Notes: generated from the sequence alone by a model not told the origin. DNA of 64,000 nt from Okapia johnstoni (GCA_024291935.2 CM044322.1:21451405-21515404), one strand, 5' to 3'; positions 24,690-37,584 are shown, numbered from the stretch's first letter. A program made the numbers and translations.

Positions 24690-24895
24690 TAAGAACAGGG
24701 CAGGGACTCTGGGATGGGCTGCCTGGGTTCATTTACAGCCTCACATGGCTCTAGCTGTGGGGATTTGGAAATGTAATTGAATCTTTAGCCCCCTAGTTTC
24801 CTCATCATGAAAACAAGAATGATACTAATGGTAATAATTCCTCATAGAATGCACCTGGCATTCAGTAAACATCCAATAATGTTATTAATTATACC
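24690..24895 (+). mobile_element. MIR SINE
   Basis: It matches the MIR order: gctgcctgggttcatttaca, tttcctcatcatgaaaacaa, then a 3' end near acatccaataatgttatta. Confidence 0.65.
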
Positions 24896-25125
24896 ACAGA
24901 ACCAGGAGTAATTTTTCTGTTTCCTGAGTGCAGCGAGCCTGCATACTCTGGGTATCCATGCTTCCCTATCGGTGAAGGTGGAAAGCAGTTCTACCAGAGG
25001 TGGCTACTGGAAAGCCTGGTTATTCTTCTCTTGCAACTATGACCAGTAATACCAGGGATCTTACCATTAAACTTGCCCAACTATAGGGACAGAATGACTC
25101 TACATACATAACACAGCTTTTGCTC

Positions 25126-25334
25126 TGTGCTCAGTTGCTCATCGTGTCCAACTCTTTGCGACCCCATGGACTGTAGCTCACCAGGCTACTCTGTCCAAGG
25201 GATTCTCCAGGTGAGAATATTGGATGGCTTGCCATTTCTTTCTCCAGGGGATCTTCCCAACCCAGGGATCAAACCCGCATCTCCTATGTCTCCTGCACTG
25301 GAAGGCGGATTCTTTACCACTGCAACACAGCCTT
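25126..25334 (-). mobile_element. Bov-tA SINE (left arm of inverted pair)
   Basis: Reverse copy, from gctcatcgtgtccaactctt to the head ggcggattctttaccactgc. It faces the plus-strand copy at 25399. Confidence 0.9.
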
Positions 25335-25398
25335 AAGGCAGGCAAATTAAGCAAAGCTATCTGAGATACAAGTCATCTCTCTTAGGTTCTGTTGGATA

Positions 25399-25608
25399 GC
25401 TTCCCTCGTGGCTCAGATGGTAAAGAATCTGCCAGCAATGCGGGAGATCCAGGTTCAATCCCCGGGCCAGGAAGATCCCCTGGAGAAAGGAATGACTACC
25501 CACTCCAGTATTCTGGCCTGGAGAATCCCATGTGCAGAGGAACCTGATGGGCTACAGTCCATAGGGTCGCAGAGATGGATACAACTGAAGAGACTTAGCA
25601 CATAGCGC
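25399..25608 (+). mobile_element. Bov-tA SINE (right arm of inverted pair)
   Basis: Forward copy starting agcttccctcgtggctcaga and ending near tgaagagacttagcaca. Confidence 0.9.
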
Positions 25609-25635
25609 AGAGGACTCTCATAATGGAATTATTAC

Positions 25636-25872
25636 CCTTACTAGAAGAGACACCAGAACTTTCTATCTTTCTCTGCCAGCTGAAGACACAGTGAGAAGGT
25701 GACCATCTGCACACTAGGAGGAGAGCCCTCACTAGGAAACTGGATCAGCCAGCACCTTGATTTGGGACTTCCTGGCCTCCAAAACTGTGAGAAATAAGTG
25801 TCTATTGTTTAAGCCATCTAGCCGATGCATATTGTAAACAGCAGACCCAGCAGACTAACATTCAAGACTTAT
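25636..25872 (+). mobile_element. MaLR-type LTR 3' part (MST/THE1/MLT1-like)
   Basis: It has the conserved 3' end of mammalian MaLR LTRs: cctccaaaactgtgagaaat, then tctattgtttaagccatcta. The upstream half of the LTR is not recognised. Confidence 0.7.
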
Positions 25873-26289
25873 TTAGTGAATGTATTACTTTAGCATTTTT
25901 TTTTCTTTACTGATTTGTCAACCTAAAGAATTCCTGGAGATTTTGTCTGAAAAAAGGGAGCATGAAAAAGAGGTAAGAAGAGGACAAACAGGCAGGAAGC
26001 AGCTCTCAGAGGGAACCTAAAGAAATTAAAAAGACTGTCAGTTTCTGCTATGCAGTAACAAGGCAGTTTTGAATGGGTTTGACCCATGGGCTAGGCATGC
26101 AGGGCATGAAACCAGGACAGGTGAGCAAAGCCAAGAAGTTGGGCAACCTGTAGCCACTCCAACTCAGCTCTAGTGTCCTCAGGGTCTTAAGTGGTTCCAA
26201 GGCCAGAGACCAATCCCAGAGACCTAACAGCATTGCAGACATGCACCACCAAGTTTAATATTTCCCACATTAGAAAGACTTCAATTGAA

Positions 26290-26430
26290 TCTAATCTCAT
26301 TTTTAATTAGTCCTCACATCGCCTGGTGAGGCAGATTAATATGATTATCCATATTCCACTGATGGGGAAAATGAGACAAAGGGCCATGCCTCAAGGTCAC
26401 TTAGGGAATGAGCAATAGAGGTGAAAATTA
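26290..26430 (-). mobile_element. MIR SINE fragment, antisense
   Basis: Reverse MIR: attatccatattccactgat, then gcctcaaggtcacttaggga. Confidence 0.6.
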
Positions 26431-26709
26431 AGCATTTTAAATTTCCCAACTAGCACACAAGGGAGAGGACAGTGGGGAGTTGATTTCATCTCCTTTTGTT
26501 CAGAATCTTTCACATCTGGATAATGCATATTCAATTTACTACTTGGTTTCTCTAATTAAAAAATAAAGGACTCATTCTACTTCTGAACTCAAATATTCCA
26601 TTTTCAATGCATAAGGAATTTACCAAGTATTCTATGCTAGGAGCAGCCCCCCAAAAAGGTAGTAAAATGAGTATTACTTAGACAAATGTGAACATATATT
26701 GACTATTTA

Positions 26710-26887
26710 CCCGATGCAGGCGACGTGTGTTTGATCTCTGGTCAGTAAGATCCTCTGGATAAGGAAATGGCAACCCACTAAAGTATTCTTGCCTGGGAAA
26801 TCCCATGAACAGACGAGCCTAGCAGGCTAGCGTCCATGGGGGTCGCAAAGAGTTGGACATGACTTAACGACTAAACAACAACACAAC
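26710..26887 (+). mobile_element. Bov-tA SINE with target-site duplication
   Basis: A diverged copy with BovA body cctgggaaatcccatgaac. The 12-bp repeat attgactattta flanks it at 26698-26709 and 26888-26899, which supports retrotransposition. Confidence 0.85.
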
Positions 26888-27044
26888 ATTGACTATTTAT
26901 GGAATGTTCAATATTATCCTACATTGCAGAGGGTGGATATAAACACAGAAACACATGATTTCTGTCCTCTAGAAGCTGGTCTAATTGATCTAACTGAACA
27001 TTCAAAGTAGTAACCAATACAAATAGTACACACCTCTAGCTACA

Positions 27045-27245
27045 TAGCTCAATTGTTAGGGAAACTGCAGGCAATGCAGGAGACCCAGGTTTGATTCCTG
27101 GGTCGGGAAGATCCCCTGGAGAAGGAAATGACAACCCACTCCAGCATTCTTGCCTGGAGAATCCCCTGGACAGAGGAGCCTGGTAGGCTACAGTCCATGG
27201 GGTCGCAAGAGTTGGACACAACTTAGCGACTGAACTACCACCACT
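27045..27245 (+). mobile_element. Bov-tA SINE
   Basis: Forward copy: ggagacccaggtttgattcc, then ggctacagtccatggggtcg. Confidence 0.85.
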
Positions 27246-27649
27246 AGCCGCGTAGACAGGAACCAACTCTTTTCTTTGTTCCCCAAAGTAGATGTTTAAG
27301 CACCATGTGTTGATAAACTATTGGCTGAGCTTATTTCAGATCAAACTGAGATATCACTAGTGTGAGAGACAAGCTCATAGCATCATCATATACCTCCCTT
27401 CCTTCCCATTCAGTTATTTCATCTTCAATCTCTCTCTCATAATCCATCACACCCTTCTACTGAAGAAATAACTTTATATGCAGCCTCTTTTCACTCTTCT
27501 CTTTCTGCTTCCCCAGTTCAGTGAGGTGGCTGTTACATTATTTTAAGTGAGAGAGGATAGGTTCTGACTTCTGTGGTTCAAATTTGCCACCATGATTTTC
27601 TTCCTTAAATAGAAATCTTATCATCTTTTCTCTGTGACTGAGATGCTTA

Positions 27650-29500
27650 ATGCTCACCTAATATCCGTGTGTTTCCCTGAACTCAGTTGAGGCCATGAGA
27701 CCATGTTCTGGAAAATGGGAAGGCAAGCAGACGTGATGCACTACTTTTTACCCAAGGGACTCAAGAGTTATTGGCCTCTCTCTATATTTCTTCTCTGCCC
27801 CTTTGGAAGAAACCATGGAGACCACATTCTGAGAAGACAGAGGTGTGAGATGGAAGAAATAAATGTGTGCTCCAGAGAGTTACACCAGACTTCATGGGAG
27901 TAAGAAACAAATCCTTTGTCACATTCAGTCACTTGAGATTTCTAGGTTCATTGGGGATCACAGCCTATCCCAATTAATTCATATTCTATTTGTAAACCTT
28001 CAGTGGGTCGACACTGGCTCCAGGATAAAATCCAAACTCATTAGCTCAGCACACAAAAACTTGAGTGATCTAGCCCTAACTGAGCTCTTTAACCCCCAAT
28101 CATTCCACATTCCTTCATATTCCCCAAGATCAGCTTCACAGAGCAGATGAATAATATTTTCTGTGATATGCCACTGGTATTTGGGGGTTGTCTGTCACAG
28201 GATATGACTGCAACAACATTTAAATAATTTAGAGATTGGTATTAGAAGTGGTGTGCTGCCATAACAAAAATCTAAAATGTGTGGCACTGGTTCCAGAATG
28301 ATGAATCGGGAAGCAAAAGAGCTGTTTTAAGAAGCTGGAAAAATCAATAACTTCACCATGTAGTGGGGGAAAAAATATTAAATGTTTCCTGTAGTTGTGA
28401 GAAAAGTTAACTGTTGTAATTCATAGGTCAGAAAATTTACTTAATAGCCCATTGGCTTTGGGAAAGGAGGATTTAAAGAAGAATATTACCAGAGTTAGTT
28501 AGTGTTGGCTGCCTTCATCTGATAAGGTGCCACAAGAAGAGATGAGCTCAGAAAAGGTTGCTGCTTTGCCAGCAGAATTGACAGTTAATATAAAGTACTA
28601 AAAATTCCAGGATTTGTAGTGAAAAACAAACTTATTTATCATTTCCAATGAGCAAAAGATGAAACTGAGTAATACTTTGTACTAGAAATGCCTTCTAAGA
28701 CTGAAGTTAAGGCCTAATCTCAGGCAAAGACCAAACCAAGGACTATTTCATCATTTGTTGACACTTTTAATTGGATTTCAGTGGTACCTAGAAGATCCTT
28801 GTAGCTGAACAAAGTGACTTCTGGAAAAGAGACTAAGGACTTTATCACAGACAAGCCTCATAAGCTCAGAATACCTATAATCAAATCGATATGAAGAGGC
28901 ACATCTTGAAAAGACTGTGAGGCTAGCTCTTATAATATGGATTTGATGGAAATTAAATATATGCAAAGCCAAAAAAGTCTGTGTGAATTCAATTTCCAAA
29001 AGTAACATCAGCTTGTGTTAAAAGAGACTTGCTGCTAGAGAATTTGGATAGATTTTTGGATTCCCCATATCCTATACCAGAAGAAAGAAGACTGAGAAAA
29101 CTCCTTAGCTTCCAATAGGAGGATGTTCTCTAGTTTTCTCTTCTTATGACCCAAGAGGATAAGAGAAAAGGAAGGATGTCCAAGAGAGCCCAACCAAGAG
29201 CCATGAATCAAAATGAACCTGGGAGTTCTACCTAGCGGTAATCAATAGCCATTAAACAAGCAGCACTCCCTACTCATAGAGTATAATTTTTGCCACTTTT
29301 CTTGGAGGGATTTCAGAATTGTTGTGTTATGTGATTTTCCCTTTTTCTCCTTGAAAGGGGATAGTTACTGCGGTTTTCTTGTTTCTACTCTACTTTGCCA
29401 TCAAGTCTGAGGAAGGAAGAAAATCTGTGATTTTAGCACACCAGACTTGAGATAAAGAGAAGCTATGTTGTACCCGATGTAAATCATGTTATTTGAGATT
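27650..29500 (+). mobile_element. Old LTR-retroelement-like region, family unresolved
   Basis: The part 28150-28290 resembles an LTR end joined to a MaLR internal start: atgccactggtatttggggg, then agaagtggtgtgctgccata. 27650-27975 looks like an older LTR half. The remainder is an unassigned, coding-dead interior. This is recognition by motif only. Confidence 0.35.
27985..28145 (+). mobile_element. L2 LINE fragment
   Basis: L2-like coding remnant: ggctccaggataaaatccaa, then gagtgatctagccctaactg. Confidence 0.5.
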
Positions 29501-29654
29501 TTTAAGCCTCATACTGGACTGGATAAGACATCTAGAGTATCTTGGTGTAGGGTGAAATAAATTTGAATATAACAAATGTCTGTGACCAAAGAGACTGACT
29601 GGAGGATATTGTTACATGTCCATAGTTCCTTCTGATCTCTCTTTCTTTGCCAGG

Positions 29655-30010
29655 AATTCACTATCAGTAGAGTATAATTTCCCTTCCTACAAATTTTAAA
29701 TGGAGCCATGTGATTTGCCTTGGCCAATGGAGCATGAATATGTATAACAAGTGCTACATTTGATAAGAGGTTTTGAATGTATTGGTATGCCTTTTCTGGT
29801 TTTTTCCTATTCATGCAACCCACCATGAGGAGAACATATACTGGGTAGCTACTGACCCTGAAACTTTGAAGCCTGGGTCCTTGAGTGAGAGTCAGGTGGA
29901 GTAATCCAACCCCAAACCTAAGGCAGAACCACTTTAGCCAACCAGCAGATGAATAAGTGAGAAATAAATGTTCTTGATACAAGACATTGATATTTGAGGA
30001 TGATTTGTTA
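29655..30010 (+). mobile_element. Old LTR-like repeat, family unresolved
   Basis: The layout is that of an ancient mammalian LTR: catgtgatttgccttggcca, then gagaaataaatgttcttgat. Confidence 0.35.
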
Positions 30011-30017
30011 TGCAAAA

Positions 30018-30232
30018 GGGATTTCCCTGGTGGTTCAGATGGTAAAGTATCTGCCTGCCATACAGGAGACCCAGGTTCAATCCCTGGGCCAGGAAGATGA
30101 TCCCCTGGAGAAAGGAATGGCTACCCACTTCAGTATTCTTGCCTGGAGAATCCCATGGACAGTGGAGCCTGGTGGGCTACAGTCCATGGGGTCACAAAGA
30201 GTCGGATGTGACTGAGTGACTAACACGCACAC
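30018..30232 (+). mobile_element. Bov-tA SINE
   Basis: Full-length copy from gggatttccctggtggttca to gtgactgagtgactaacacg. Confidence 0.92.
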
Positions 30233-30284
30233 ATACACACCATCATAGAAAAAACTGGATCACAGCATCATACAACTTCCTTTC

Positions 30285-30580
30285 ACATTTTTGCCTTTCC
30301 ATATGTTTCTATTTTTCCTTCAAAATTCACCTTAGATGGTTACCCCTCTGTAAGATCTTCTCAACGTAATTGAAGCAAGTTATTTGCTTTATTCTCTGTG
30401 TCCCTATGTGACTTTGTTTGTATCTTTGTATTATTACTCATTGAGTAGCAATTTGATCTTTTTACCTCTGTTGTATATGCTGTGTTGGAAATTCCTTATT
30501 CATTTTTGTAATCTTGACACATACTTGGCACTCAGAAAATACTATTTTAAGTGAAGAAATGAATAAAGGAAACTGAAAGA
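30285..30580 (+). mobile_element. L2 LINE 3' end
   Basis: Diverged L2 3' sequence: gttacccctctgtaagatct, then cttggcactcagaaaatact. Confidence 0.5.
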
Positions 30581-32589
30581 GTGATTGTAGTTTAGTAACC
30601 ATGGTGTAAATTGGGAGAAGAGGCTATGCAACTTGTGCAAATCCTAGCCATTGGGGGGAGCAGCAAGCTTTTAGATTGAGAAATGGTATGAAGCTCATAT
30701 TAAAAAAAAAAAAAAGAGCTAGATGAATTTGTTTTTTTCATGTGTTGGAATTTGGAGCCCTAGATTCTGTAGCTAAGCTTGGAGAGGTGGGAAGATGCTT
30801 CCCATGCATGAAGTATTGTACATTCCTGGGCTAGAACAGGTTTTCTTTGGGGGTTGTTGTGGTTTCTTTCTTTTTTCTCTTTTCTTTCCTTTTTATTTTT
30901 TTTCCAGCTTTGGAAGCATCTAATGTTTGCAATAACAACAACAAAAATATGAGGCTGGCTCAGAATGAATCAGGAGACAATCTGGACATGCAGTGGATGT
31001 AAGGGGCGGGAGGTGGAGGGAGGAAAGAAGAAAGGAAAAACAGTTGCCAGGAGCTTAACAGAAGAAAATGCCATGCACGACACATGGCTGGCACAGTGGG
31101 CAGCAACATCTGGTCTAGATAAGGCCCCCCGGTGTGTGCTGCTGAGTGTGCACGTGTGTGTACATGTGCATCTGTAAGGAAACACCCAGGCTCTGGGCTT
31201 CAGGAAGGCTGCTCGTGGCTCCAGGCTCACTAGTCTGAAATGCTACCCTCCGTGGCGGCCTCTCACCGTGAGCTAGATCTGCAGCCAACTTATTCTTGCG
31301 AAGTATGTTGCAGGCTAGAATGGGCTGTGGAAAACAAGCCCAAGAAAAGCCACAAGGGCCTCCTGACCCATTTGAATCTTTCTCCTGCCAAGTCCTCATT
31401 ACTGATCTTAAATAGGAAGGAAAACAATGTATAAGGCTGAAGAGGCTATGGAGAATCCACTGGGGAAAAAAGGCTTACTTAGGATCATTGGGCTAGAGGT
31501 GTTAGACAGGAAAGAGGCAATGAGTCTGTTTTCAAATTAGTGCATGGTTTGGGGTGGCTTTTTCCTGTTGTTTTGCTTCATTGTTGTTGTTGTTTGGCAT
31601 TCAAAGGCTTGTTTTCTCTCTTGTTCTTGTTACTCTGTGCAATGAAATAGAATGAAAATAATGTGGAGGCTTTATATTCTCTATGGATAAGGAGCACCCT
31701 CTCAAGGCAAGTGTCTAAGGAAATTTACCCCCAGCTGATAGGCTGGAGCTGGGATGCTACCAGCAAGACTCAGATCTGAGCTGTTTTTAGCCCTTTAAAT
31801 AAGGTTATGGTGCCTAAGTGGGGTGCCTACACCTGGAAAGGCAGATGGAAAGAGACACAAAAACCTAGCTCAAAGCTGCAAGCCTGAAAAAAAAACAATC
31901 AGTCTGAGTTGAAAGGAGGTAAGTGGAGGTTCTGCTTCTCCTTATTGATTCCTGCTGAAGCTTTATGCGTTCACTTCATGGTAGACAATTGGCTTCTTCA
32001 GCTGGGACCTCTAGTGTGCAGCATGTAGCATGTATCACCTGTCCCTGTTGCCATGCTTCAGCCTGGTCTTGCTTCAGATGACTTCTCACACAGGGATGAT
32101 AATAATGATGATAATCCTGTACATGTGTGTAGCACCTGAGTGTCAGTCAATGCTTTCATAAACATCAGAGAGCCAAAAAAAAAAAAAAATTTGAAGTCAA
32201 CCAAGGGAGATGTTATTTTCCTATAGGAGAGAAATGACTTTGTTTGAGATCACATAGCTAAGGAGAAGAAAAGCAATGCATGGAACCAAGCTTTCCTACC
32301 CATTGCACAAACAGCCTTCAAAGAGTTGAAGGGAATCTAAATGTCATCACTCACCCCACAAGTCCCAAGACAGGGCCATGCTAACTACAGGCTTCTCTCA
32401 GCAAAAAAAAAGAGCATCCAGTAAAAAAGACTCTTACAGGAGTCATAAAACTCAGGGTCTCTTGGCAACCTTTTTATTCTTCACAAGTTAGCAAAATTTT
32501 CCTTTTCCCCATAGTAATCAGGTTTCTTCTCCAGATCTTTACCCGACTGCCAATCTTCTTCCCAATCTGTGGCTGCCCTTAATTCCTAC

Positions 32590-32745
32590 CTCATTCATCC
32601 ACTCAAGACATACTTATTGAACATTTACCCTGTGCCAATTACTGCACCCCTGTACTAAGCACTTGAGGTTTATCAGTGAATAAAATAAACAGAAAACCCT
32701 GCCCTATAGAGCTTATATCCCAGTGAGGAATATTGACATTAAGTG
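32590..32745 (-). mobile_element. L2 LINE 3' end, antisense
   Basis: Reverse L2: acttattgaacatttaccct, then ccctgccctatagagcttat. It probably belongs to the same insertion as 33830-34270, split by younger elements. Confidence 0.7.
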
Positions 32746-32754
32746 CAGCAAATA

Positions 32755-33140
32755 AAGAAGGCTGAGTGCTGAAGAATTGAGGCTTTTGAACTGTGGTGCT
32801 TGAGAAAACTCCTGAGAGTCCCTTGGACAGCAATTGGTTTGGAGATCAAACCAATCAACCCTGAATATTCATTAGAAGGACTGATGCTGAAGCTCCAATA
32901 CTTTGGCCACCTGATGCATAGAGCTGACTCATTGGAAAAGACCCTGATGCTGGGAAAGACTGAAGGCGGGAGGAGAAGGGGATGACATAGAACAAGATGG
33001 TCAGATGGTATCACTGACTCAATGGACATAAGTTTGAGGAAACTCTGGGAGATAGTGAAGGGAAGGGAAGCCTGGCGTGCTGCAGTCCATGGGGTCAAAA
33101 AGAGTCAGACATGACTTAGTGAATGAATAACATAACAAAT
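32755..33140 (+). mobile_element. BovB LINE 3' end (short derivative)
   Basis: It starts aaagaaggctgagtgctgaa, the same point as the copy at 10798, and ends near gacatgacttagtgaatg. Confidence 0.85.
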
Positions 33141-33210
33141 AATTATTTAGTGAATTAGAAAGTAACAGCCCTATTAAAAAAAAATAGGGCAATGTAAGGG
33201 AGTGCTCCCT

Positions 33211-33415
33211 GGGCTTCCCTGATGGCTCAGATGGTAAAGAGTCTGCCTGCAGTACGGGAGACCTGGGTTCGATTCCTGGGTCAGGAAGATCCCCTGGAGA
33301 AGGAAATGGCAACCCACTCCAGTATTCTGGCCTGGAAAATCCCATGGACAAAGGAGCCTGGTAGGCTATAGTCCATGGGGTTGCAAAGAGTCGGATACAA
33401 CTGAGTGACTTCACA
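33211..33415 (+). mobile_element. Bov-tA SINE (first of cluster)
   Basis: Full-length copy starting gggcttccctgatggctcag. Confidence 0.92.
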
Positions 33416-33428
33416 AGGGTGTGCTCTG

Positions 33429-33548
33429 GGGCTTCCTTAGTAGCTCAGCTGATAAAGAATCTGCCTGCAATGCAGGAGAACCCAATTTGATTCCTGGATC
33501 AGGAAAATCCCCTGGGGAAGAAATAGGCTACTCACTCCAGAATTTATT
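33429..33548 (+). mobile_element. Truncated Bov-tA, head part only
   Basis: The head and first half (ggggcttccttagtagctca) stop at tactcactccagaatttatt, where a full Bov-tA begins. Confidence 0.85.
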
Positions 33549-33765
33549 GGCTTCCCTGGTGGCTCAGAAGGTAAAGAATCCACCTGCAAAGTGGGACACC
33601 TGGGTTTGATCCCTGGGTTGGGAAGAACCCCTGGAGAAGGGCATGGCAACCCACTCCAGTATTCTTGCCTGGAGAATCCCCATGGACAGAGGATCCTGGA
33701 GGGCTACAGTCCATGGGGTTGCAGAGTCGGTCACGACTGAGTGACTAAGCACAGCACAGCAAGGG
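33549..33765 (+). mobile_element. Bov-tA SINE (third of cluster)
   Basis: Full-length copy abutting the truncated head; it ends near tgagtgactaagcacagc. Confidence 0.92.
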
Positions 33766-33829
33766 AGTGCTCTAGGTTGAGGGATGGGAAGAGAATGAGA
33801 AGAGAAGGACAGTTGTCATTTACAATCAA

Positions 33830-34270
33830 ATGATAACAGAAGGGAAATTTGGAGGGCTGTGTACGCCATAGCAAGGCCTCTGGATTTTACCCTAAATGAA
33901 CTGAGGAATCCTAGGAGGGTTTTGGCATAAGAGTCCTTTACATTGCATACATTTTAACAGGCCCCTTTGGCTGCTGTGTTGAGAATAAAAACTGCTGAAA
34001 CAGGGGTAGGAGTGAGACCAGTCTAGAGGCTGTTGTGGGAATCCAGGTAGTAGAGGATGATAGCTCAAACCAGGGTGGCAGCAGATAAGATGGTGAAAAG
34101 CGATTGAATTGTGGATGGATTTTCAAGGCAGGACTAATGTATTGAAACTGATGAACTGGATGTGGAGAATGAGAGAGGGGGATTAAGATGACACCCAGGA
34201 TTTTGTCCTGAGCAGGAAGGATGAAGTTGCCATCAACTAAGATGGGAAAGTCTGCACAGAGAAATAAACT
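33830..34270 (-). mobile_element. L2 LINE ORF region, antisense
   Basis: Typical antisense L2 sequence: tctggattttaccctaaatg, tttggctgctgtgttgagaa, then gatgacacccaggattttgt. No open frame remains. Confidence 0.65.
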
Positions 34271-34355
34271 GTTGCATATGAACTCCTTGAATTCTTAAAT
34301 TCTGTTTGCTACTCTACTAAGAAATGGAAAAATATTACCATATTTACATATTTAC

Positions 34356-34849
34356 TGCCATATCAGTAAACAAGGGTGTCAGAGTCTATTGCAGCCTACC
34401 AATGTGAGCCAGTGAAGAACTCAGGAAAGGGAAGAATACCTGCTATCTAGCAGCCATTAGACTACAGCCACTCCCTAGTGTGGTGAGTCCCAAGGAAATT
34501 AGGATGTTGTAAAAACACAGGATACTGGCCCCAGAGAGCTGAGGTGCCTATCAAAGGAATGACTTCAATGAACTCAGACTCTTGCATCTTCCCATACATA
34601 GAAAAGCATTAAATTCCTTGTCTGAGGTTATCTGGTTTTCTTTAACTGACAATAACCTTTTGATGTTCAGACTACCTATCCTTTATCTTTTTTTCAAAAT
34701 TTCTATATAACCAGGCTCCTCCCCCAATCTCGGAGCAGTTCTCTCAAGGTTACTTGAGATTCTATCTCTAGGGCTTGAAGTTCTAAAAGTCCCCACAGAA
34801 TAAAACATAACTCTCAACTTTTAGGCTGTGAATATTTTTTAAGTCAGCA
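34356..34849 (+). mobile_element. Ruminant ERV-type LTR, apparently solo (copy 1)
   Basis: An LTR layout with a TATA box (34704-34710), a poly(A) signal AATAAA (34799-34804) and an outer start TG. It aligns segment by segment with 38845-41295. No internal viral gene adjoins it. Family name not assigned. Confidence 0.6.
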
Positions 34850-35479
34850 CTGTAAACTTTGTCTTCAGCCATTGTTCCTTTCTTCCCATCTGACTCAGAG
34901 CCAACAGTGTTTGTAATCCCTTCTATCTCCTCTTTACCTTGGGTGTCCAGGTACCTTGAGTGACTTTCAATCAGTTTATTATCTACAGATAATAAATATA
35001 TTAAAGTTTAATTCATACCAAAAGTCTTTCCATAAACACTGTTTTCCACTTAAGTTACTGTTCATCTCACTCCTTGTACTGGCCAACTTTTGGAAACAAT
35101 ATTTTTATTTGCTGCATTCATGTTCTTATCTATTTCTCAACCTACTTCCCTTTCTCCCGTTCCACTGTTACCACTGTGTCTGGGATTACAGTGAGTGCTG
35201 AAATCATAAGCCTAATTGTCTCTTGTCAATACTCAATTCATCTGTCCGCTCTTTAGCATTTCACACCACCATCTCTCTCCTCTTCCATGGTTTTCCTATT
35301 ACTACAACCATTCTCTCCTGTATTTCTTTCTACTTTTCTAATCATGCTCTATTTCCTTGACTAGCTTTACTTCCTCTGTTCTTCCCCGTATTACTTCCTT
35401 CTTCCCACACCTTTTTTCTCCACCTCTGCCCATTCACATTTCTGGCATGATATTATCCCCTCATCTACCTTTAATTATC

Positions 35480-36350
35480 ATCCATATTTGCCTCATTTCT
35501 CAACATGTCACCAACTGAGACTGTGTGACTAAACTTTAGACTTTTTATTTCCAACTCTACTAAACTTACTCCATCTAAAGCCAAGCTCATTATCTTCTCC
35601 TACAAGCCTGCTTCTTTTTCTTTACAGAGGTGAACGGCATCCACTATCCATCCAAGCACCAGGGAGTCAGATATAGATCTTCTTCCCCATTGGCTGGGAT
35701 TTTAGAATCGATTTCATATCTTAAAAGAAAAGCCCTCAGTCATAACTTCTTTCCATCCTTACCTAGTGGGGCTGAGTCTGGGTTCTCAACATCTCTCTCT
35801 TGAGATGCAAGTATTGTCTCGTAACCATTCTACTTATCACCTGTCTCTTCTGCAAGGGCTTCCTCTTCAACAATTTTTCTACCTCATCTGATCTTGCAGC
35901 TTCCTGGAGATGCTCTCCAATACCATTGGAATAAAGTTGATCGTCCAAGTATGGCAACATTCAAGCCACTTCTTCATCTAGCCTGAGCCCCATCAGCCTC
36001 ATCTGTAGTCTCCACAGGGTTCTCCAAACATTCCCTGTGTTTCAAATCCCTGTTCCTTGTGCACATACCATCCTCTCTGCCCATAGGGCTTTCAACTTGA
36101 ACACCAACTGATAAAACCATTAAATCCTACAAGAGTGCCACTTTGCTCTGAAATCTTCCCCAAATTGTATGTCCCACACCTATCCTCTGCCTGTTCAGTA
36201 AGTAAACACAGTATCTTTCCTTTATTCCCAAAGAACTTTGAAAATGTGCCTCCCTCAAGTCAGAGTGGATTCCCAGGAGACAGGAGTTTCATCTTGATTC
36301 CTTTAACATCCCAAGAGTCGTAGACTATACATGGACAGTAAATGTAGGTT
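35480..36350 (+). mobile_element. L2 LINE ORF and 3' region
   Basis: Sense L2 remnants: aagccaagctcattatcttc, gaacggcatccactatccat, then gtgcacataccatcctctct. No intact frame. Confidence 0.5.
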
Positions 36351-37079
36351 CTGTGAATGAGTGCTTCTTTATTTAAAATCTACACTTTCAAGTGTTGAGC
36401 ACCTTGAAAAGATTTCTTCTTGGCTCTAGGTTAAAATAAGAGATTAGAAGAGACAATAGAGGGAAAAATACCAAAATAAGAAACACTGTCTCTATCAAGC
36501 GCCCTGTTTTCTTCTATATCAGTATAAACCCTGTTGAAGGGAATAGTGAGGAGTAACAGTATATTGATCACTGCATATCTACTACATTTCAGGCTTAGTG
36601 CTGGTAAAAGATATGAGGTGAATTTGTTTTTATATCTGCTCCTTCTGGAAGCCCCCTAACATGGGAATAAAGGAGTAAAGAAGGTGTGAAATCACAAGAG
36701 AAAAGAGGACAGGCAAGCCCATGACAGCCAATGGAGAATCCAACCAAGTTTAAGAAAGTGGAAAGTGCGTGAATGAGTAGTAGCTGACAGAGCAGATCTG
36801 AGAAAACAGAAACCTAAATGCCTGAAATGCATAGAATACCAGAAAAACTCAAGAATTAGGGGTGTCAAGTACCTCTGCAGGCAGCTGTACAGGTGAGTGT
36901 TTGCGTGTGTGTCTGTGAGAGAAAGAGAGAGAACAAGAGAGTGTGTCAGAGAGCTCAAACCCCACCTCCTATATTAAGAAGTCGGTACGTAATGCCACAA
37001 ATGAGAGGAAAAATCAAGATGGGCAGTAAAGCATTATTAAACAGATATATGTGTGTGCGTGTGCAGATACAGATATACA

Positions 37080-37290
37080 CGGGCTTCCCATTGGTGGCTC
37101 AGTGGTAAAGAATCTGCCTGCAACGCATGAGACACCGGAGATAAGCGTTCAATCCCTGGGTCAGGGAAGATCCCCTGGCGAAGCAAATGGCAACCCACTC
37201 CAGTATTCCTGCCTGGAAAATCCCATGGACAGAAAAGCCTGAAGAGTCTATAGAATGACAAAAAATTGGACATAACTGAAGTGACTGAGC
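37080..37290 (+). mobile_element. Bov-tA SINE
   Basis: Full-length copy beginning gggcttcccattggtggctc. Confidence 0.9.
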
Positions 37291-37308
37291 ACGCATGCAT
37301 GCATGCAT
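37291..37308 (+). repeat. (GCAT)n microsatellite
   Basis: A short self-complementary tetranucleotide run at the end of the Bov-tA. Confidence 0.8.
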
Positions 37309-37584
37309 AGGTATAGATATTTATAGGCATAATTTCCTGATGAAATTAAAGAATTAAAAAGGAAAAGCAAAAAGACATGAAAGAGTTATCTCTGCCAAGG
37401 GAGGCTGAGGTTAGCCAGAGAGAGGCAGACACTGCCAGTTTTCCAAAAAAACCCAGAGGTGCTAACTGGCTTCTTATACTAGGTAAATGTATTACTTTTA
37501 TAGAATTAAAATGAAATGAAAAAATATTACATGAACATATGGCTAATAAGGGCAGAGCTGAGATTTAAACCCATTAGTGGTCAG

